64,000 nucleotides of DNA, taken from Endocalyx cinctus (Eukaryota > Ascomycota > Sordariomycetes > Amphisphaeriales > Apiosporaceae). Every line of letters begins with the position of its first letter. Position 1 is the stretch's first letter. The notes below the pieces were generated by a model. It was not told the origin of the DNA and made no database searches. It worked only from the letters and a program-made list of their open reading frames with translations. The DNA lies in assembly GCA_001600455.1 (NCBI GenBank), contig BCKC01000009.1, positions 992,001 through 1,056,000 on the forward strand, given 5' to 3'. Made by a program: the position numbers and the translations under genes. This document shows positions 58,510-64,000 of this stretch, one piece after another.

Positions 58510-59496
58510 ATAGAATCGGATAGGTACTCACTTGAAGACGCAATTGCCTTCCTCGTCTACCTTCCACGCTCTCAATATCGCCACGTCGCCCGGTAACGCC
58601 TCTTCCATGATGTAGGACTTTCCGTTAAAAACCCTCGTTTCCCTTGGTTTACCTTTCTCTAGGACGGCCTCTGGCGTAAATCTAACAGGTATTTCGCCGG
58701 TTTCAATGAACGTCTCTTTTCAATAAATTGTTAGTAACCCTTAGTATATATGGCGCAGCCAGAAACCCCGCGCCTAGGGAGAAAGCAAAAGGAAAACTCA
58801 CTTCCGCCGGTAGACGTGTAAAACGCGGGTATACCTGCGCCCGCGGCGCGCAATCTCTCGGCTATCGTGCCTTGCGGGCATAGTTCCACGGCGATCTGAC
58901 CGGTCAGGTACTGCTTCTCGAGCGTCTTGTTGGAGCCTAGGTAGGAGAGGATGATGCGACCGAGCCGACCGTCGTTCGTGAGTCTCGCGAGTCCGCTGTT
59001 GCCCAAGCCCGCGTTGTTTGAGACGGCCGTGAGGTTTTTCAGGCCCTTTTTGTGAATGGCTTGAATGAGGGTTTCTACGCGTGCGTGTATTCGGCGTCAA
59101 TGTTCGCCAACTTCGTATTAGTCTCAACCCAAAAACAACATTGTGTATATATAGAGATATCATCTCAATGCTAGACATCGTTCATTCTGCCTATCTATAT
59201 ATGTATCTTTCTTGTCTTCGCAGACAAGATCAGGATGGCGCACACGTACCGGCTACCCCGCACAGACCGAACCCGGCGCTAAGTATCACGTCGCCATCTT
59301 TCAAGTCCGCGATGGCGTCGTCGGCGGAATCGTATAGCTTGGAACCCGCGCGCGCGCTCTTCGGCTTGGGGTCAATTGAATACTGGCGGGTGAAGTAGGG
59401 GGAAATTTTCGCGTAGTGTCGTGCAGGGCTCGGCGCAGCCCAGCGATAGGAAAATTGCGCCGACGCCCTGACGAAGAGACTCCGCGGTCGTGCCAT
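57538..59496 (-). CDS. Succinyl-CoA:3-ketoacid CoA transferase, mitochondrial
   Basis: Exons 59496-59250, 59074-58802, 58715-58532 and 58423-57538 close a 529-residue frame. The N-terminus is Arg/Ser/Ala-rich with few acids (MARPRSLFVRASAQF), a mitochondrial targeting peptide. The alpha domain has GDVILSAGFGLCGVAGETLI and NNAGLGNSGLARL; the beta domain has VNLGVGIPTLAASYLP. The catalytic Glu lies in WLQSENGILGMGPYP (about residue 354). GAFQVSAAGDLANYMIPGK is also conserved. It moves CoA between succinate and acetoacetate in ketone-body use (family: OXCT1). Intron 3 contains a 33-base T run (58476-58508). All motifs are intact. Confidence 0.95.
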
Positions 59497-60324
59497 CTTT
59501 TCTGGAGGTTTAACTTTGAATATAACCCAATTACTAATTCTAATTCTAAAAGACGTGGTTAAGAAACATTCATAATTCTATTCAGAAACTGTTTTAGGCC
59601 ACTTAGAGAAAAAAAGAAGAAGAAAAGAAAGGATATAATATTTATTTATTTATTTTCCCCAAAAACTGTTAAGACTAGAAGCTCTTTATCCCATGATGTC
59701 GGCTATGGTCGAAAGATGGATTGGAACTTTCGGCATTTCTTCTACACCCGCGGTAATAGGTATTTCGCCTTTAAATCCCCCATTTTCCCTGATCTAACGT
59801 CATAATGTACTTAAACTTCGTTCCTGGTTTAGGCCATACCGACAAAAGTTTAGCGTGTCTCGGGCCTACAAGGATCTATGGTAAAGCGCTAAAAGACGTA
59901 AGTATCAACTATTCCGAAACCTTGGAAGTGAACTTTAGGGCAATGGACATTAAAAAAACACCACTCTTAGATAAAACAGCGAATTTATATTAGAATAGAG
60001 AAATGGTATCTCGATGTTTAGGAAAAGAGAAATAACGAGAAAAGTAAAGATGGTACTTTTATCTACCATCTATAACGAAACATGAACAAGGAAAGGGAAT
60101 GGGCCTTCCCAAGTAAAAATGCATCTCATGCTAACCAATCTATCGTGACGTTAAGTAACGTGGAACCACCCCCGGGAAGAGAAGGAAATGTAATGATGAT
60201 GATAATGATTTATGGACCACGCAAAACAAATATGAAAAGGAAACAAAACAATAAAAATATCACCCTCCCGCGCAAGTAATTCATATCTCGTGTACTAACA
60301 AACCTATCCTGCACCACAGCCTGT
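59497..60324. other. Spacer between CoA transferase and UDP-glucose dehydrogenase genes
   Basis: No gene. The last 250 bases are A-rich and hold small fortuitous frames. Confidence 0.55.
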
Positions 60325-62493
60325 TTAATATCCCTGGCTCTGGCGTCCGACGCTTTCCACCCTAATACCAAGTTTCGTCATCGAGTCGACGTCAATGATT
60401 CCCTTGCCGTCAAATAACCATTTAGGTTGTCGCATGTTGTACGAAATCTTGCTCCAGTCGAGACTTTGCTTCTCCCGGTGCTCGTTCGCGGCCTGGCCCG
60501 CCGCGCTCGAACCGCTCGTCTTCAAGAGGCCGCAATCGGGGCAATCTTCCGCGCAATCCGGCTGCTCCTTGAACCGCCGCAGCGGATCGTCGCGTTCGCA
60601 CGCGGAAGCGTGCGACGATTTGACCAGGAACGCGTGAAGGGAATGAATATCCGTCTCCGTCGGCTCCAGCCGGTTGAACGGCCTCGGGTCGCTCTTCCTC
60701 GTCGACTTCGATTTCGGCGTCGAGGCCGATGACGGAGAGCGCGGCTTGGCGTTCCGGAATTCGTCGAATTCGGTCGTGATGAGGACCGCGTTGCTCGCCG
60801 CGCACGCCTCGTACGCGTTCTCGTAAACGACGATTGGTCCGCCGTCCTCCTTCAAGGCGTCCTGACCTCGGAGAAGCATCTTGATCTCGTTCTTGGTGAC
60901 CACCGGGTTGCAGCAAGGGTCGAAAACGGCGATTTCTTTGGGCCCTTCTTCCAGGAGCGTCTTGATAATTTCGAGGGCGGGTGATTCTCGCGTGTCTGAC
61001 GTGTTCGCTTTGAAGGCGTAGCCGAGTAGGGTGATCTTTTTCCCGACGAGGGTGTTGTTTAGCTTCTGGATCACCCGTCGGGAGAACCTATCGCGTTGGT
61101 ATTCGTTCATCTTGACAACTTGTCGCCAATACTCTCCGACCTCTTCTAGGCCGAGAGATTCGGCTAGGTATACCAAGCTCAATATGTCTTTTTTGAAACA
61201 GCTGCCACCGAACCCTATTCCAGCTTTCAGGAATTTGTCTCCTATTCTCGGGTCGCGACCGATCGAGGCGGCTATTTCATCTACGTCTGCGCCCGTCTTC
61301 TCGCATATGGCCGATATCGAGTTTATGCTACTTATTCTTTGTGCGAGCATCGAGTTCGCGACAAGCTTAGCCAACTCCGACGAGAAGACGTTTGTCGTGA
61401 CGATACGCGAGCGCGGTACCCAGGCCCCGTATACACCTGCCAGAGCTTCGGCGGCTCGGCGACCCGAAGGTGTGGTGGATGATCCGATAAGCACGCGATC
61501 AGGCTGCATCAGGTCTTTCATGGCCGTCCCGGCGGCAAGAAACTCCGGGTTTGAGAGAATCTCGAAGTGAACACCTGGGCGATGGACAGCCATCTATTCG
61601 CCACGGTAACTTGTTAGCTATATCTTTCACATGTGATGTGGCTTTTCGGCCCTTAAAAGTGGTTTACGAACCGTTTCTCGGACTAGCTCGGCAGTCCTAC
61701 AGGGGACGGTTGACTTCTCTACAACAATAGTACCGGGTCGGGCACTTCGCGCAACCTCGCCGGTCACGGCCTCGAATGCCGTCATATCAGTCGCGCTACC
61801 TTTACCTGCTCCCTTGTACTTGGTGGGCGTATTGACCGCGATTAGAACTACGTCGGCTTCGCCAATACACTTGGCTACCTCGGTGGAGAAGAAAAGGTTG
61901 GGCTCTCTCGCGGCAACCACGGTTATTGCCATGCGGTGCTCAAAGCAGTGGGGTTCACACTCGGACGAAGACGCCGACGCATCGGAGATCTCGTCATCAT
62001 TTAGCTTCACGGCCTCGTTAGTGAAAGAGAACTCTTTAGACCCATCTCTAGCAACGCGTAGGATATCTTGTAGGCCGGGTTCAAAAATAGGTAAATGTTT
62101 CGAGTTCCATCTTCGAATGCGACGTTCGTCCTTGTCGACTACGGTGACACGTAGATGGGGGTTTTGATAAGCGATGACGGCGGCCGTGGGACCTCCTGGA
62201 CATTTATCTTCAAGTTAGACCATCATAATGATTTGAAACCAAGTAGGAATAGAATTTGTTTGTAAAAACGTATAATACGAACCAACATAACCAGCGCCAA
62301 CGCAGCATATGTTTTGAATCGGACGGGTCTGCGCATCAATATCTAAACTATCAATCTGTCTCTCTAGCCTAGCTCGGAGCATAGGGCTAAAGGATAAGCT
62401 GCCATCTGGCGTTGTCGGAGCTGTCGAAACCATGTCGAGGTAGGCGCCGTCATCGGTCTCTACGGAGACATTGGTAATGATATGGTCTGTCAT
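60325..62493 (-). CDS. UDP-glucose 6-dehydrogenase family, enlarged by insertions
   Basis: Exons 62493-62283, 62195-61672 and 61593-60325 close a 667-residue frame. Both introns use GTTCGT donors. The NAD site is CVGAGYVGGPTAAVIAY (GxGxxG at residues 66-71). VVEKSTVPC is conserved, and the catalytic Cys is C377 in GFGGSCFKKDIL. LLGYAFKANTSDTRESPA and MRQPKWLFDGKGI follow. The enzyme makes UDP-glucuronate from UDP-glucose for wall or capsule glycans. Two insertions lengthen the usual 390-490 residues: an acidic Ser-rich segment after SKEFSFTNEAVKLND, and about 100 residues after TTEFDEFRNAKPR that include a CAEDCPDCG cluster. The insertion boundaries are approximate. Cytosolic. It may feed a glycan pathway that also uses the GT25-like enzyme, which is inference. 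Confidence 0.92.
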
Positions 62494-64000
62494 TGTGTCT
62501 AGATCGGGGACCTATATGCGTTTTCTAACGAAAGGGTTTCGGACATAGGCCAACTAATAAACTTATAAGGAGTCACGAGGACAAGCTGTGACTGCACGGT
62601 TGGTGTAATTCACAGCTTTAAGGTGAGCTCTCGGTGAAGGATGCCAAGGTTGAAGTTCGTTGTTTGGTGTGCACTCTGTACGATAGATAAGAGAAGATAT
62701 GTGGATTCACTTAGGGGATCAGGTTGAGTTATGACTGATGTATACGTGAGGGTGACTGAACTGAGCAGCTGAGCAGGGAACGAAGGTCAGGCGAAGAATA
62801 GGACCAAACAATTCTAGTGAAAAAGGTGGCTGGAAAGAGCAAATGGGTGTGCAGACATGTGGAGGGGAGAGCTCATATTAGAAGGATACCTCCTAGGTGG
62901 AACGGAAGTCAGGTTTAGGATTAAACGGTATACAGGAGGTATTTGGGAAGGGGAAGGGACGGGGTGAAAAGAAGAAGAAAAAGGTAAGAGGATTAGCATA
63001 AAAAGAGAAAATTAAGTAACATGTCACGAGAAGGCGTGAAAGTGTGGATGGAGTTCAAATTAGTAGTACGATGGTTCCCCAATGTGTTCTCCAGGGTTAC
63101 TGATAACAGTCAATTTTAAGTGACATTACACGCGATCATATCAAAGACGTCTTTCCGGTAATAGCTCGTTGAACAGGCTTGAACTTTCCGTCCTGTACTA
63201 CTCACTAAGCGATTTGGTAGTCAATGAAACGTGTCTTAATGATTTGCCACTTTATTCTTACTATGTAATTTGACTCTATCGTGATCATGTGTATCAAAAA
63301 GATATCAAGATCCATGGATGGTACCTACCTCGCGGATGTATACCGCGAATGTACACATCGAATGTACACCCTCGCTAGTATGTCCGTCGTTTGATGTTGA
63401 TAAATATTTCGTTTATCGTAGACTGATTTAGACTAATAGTAATAATAATAAGAACAAGAAAAGAGACGAGGGAAATAGAAAATGCTGAAAAAGGTAAAGA
63501 TCCTGTCAAGGCCATTGTAGATCTGAACTTCTAGATTTAGTTTGTAAGCCGTTTTTAAATGTATTCGGTGGAAGGATAAACCCAACAAATGTGTTAATAT
63601 TAAACACGGGGGTCAAGAGAAAGATGCTCATTCGTACAATTATTCCTTTTACTTCTATTTTTGTTTATTAAACAAGAGTATAAAGCTAGTATATACTAGT
63701 AGATTCAATCTTCTATTCTAGTATAGAGCGGAAAACCAGTTATTATTCTTATTCTTCTTCTTTTTCTGTTTGGCATATCTTTGCCCCTCCCTTCGTAACT
63801 GTACTACTCTTTATACCCCTCCATTTTTTCACGTGTACGAACGGAAGGGTTCTAGGAATTACGTTGACCTTTTTTTTCGACTAATCAGGAATAGCGCATT
63901 TGCTGCTTTTACTCAGGCTTGGCTCAGTTACTCATCAGTTAAGCGTTTTGAGTAGTGGTATTTATGCATATTTATGAATAAATTATGCGGAGAAAACGGA
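62494..64000. other. Upstream region of the dehydrogenase gene and window end
   Basis: No gene supported. Purine-rich tracts at 62960-62990 and 63440-63480 and AT-rich DNA to the end. Confidence 0.5.

Noticed and set aside
1..64000. CRISPR arrays, prokaryotic operons or phage modules
   Set aside because: No regularly spaced direct repeats; introns and gene families are eukaryotic.

Overview
The window reads as nuclear DNA of a filamentous ascomycete (Pezizomycotina; my best guess is Sordariomycetes). The evidence is compact genes with short 50-180 base spliceosomal introns (GT...CTRAC...AG), families typical of these fungi (Zn2Cys6 regulator with a fungal middle region, LCCL membrane protein, Rhodopsin-type integral membrane protein, NACHT-NLR relic, UbiA-type cyclase, a fucose-lectin-like surface protein), and AT-rich intergenic spacers with decayed retroelements. 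Coding exons were assembled by eye from splice sites and checked for reading-frame closure. They are predictions without transcript support.

Layout. 1.9-5.9 kb: two convergent genes for single-pass surface proteins, one Cys-rich and one beta-propeller/lectin-like. 7.4-9.2 kb: a trypsin-fold protease split by a homopolymer frameshift. 11.3-12.6 kb: a fructosamine-kinase family enzyme. 13.2-15.0 kb: a wrecked NLR (alpha/beta-hydrolase plus NACHT). 15.1-16.6 kb: a DHA1 MFS exporter. 17.1-17.7 kb: LINE reverse-transcriptase debris. 18.0-19.3 kb (minus strand): a gene I do not recognise, built from a run of nine consecutive micro-exons of 18-24 bases. Seven of them are exactly 21 bases, each encoding one coiled-coil heptad. 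This is the most unusual object in the window.

22.4-42.8 kb holds enzymes that look like a specialised-metabolite (terpenoid-type) locus: GMC oxidoreductase, Rhodopsin-type membrane protein, UbiA-family prenyltransferase/cyclase, cytochrome P450, flavin monooxygenase and a TauD-type Fe(II)/2-oxoglutarate dioxygenase. It is interrupted by a gene relic, an intron-containing tRNA-Ala and a Ty3-like Gag-protease fragment. 43-62.5 kb is mostly housekeeping or cell-envelope content: QTRT2-like queuine transferase subunit, LCCL membrane protein, GT25-like glycosyltransferase, Zn2Cys6 regulator, AhpD/CMD-like protein, mitochondrial succinyl-CoA:3-ketoacid CoA transferase, and a UDP-glucose dehydrogenase with large insertions.

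The oxidative enzymes could act in sequence on a UbiA-made isoprenoid scaffold, with the MFS protein as a possible exporter and the Zn2Cys6 protein as a possible regulator. That linkage is inference from proximity. The remaining spacers hold microsatellites, homopolymers and palindromes but no further gene I can support.
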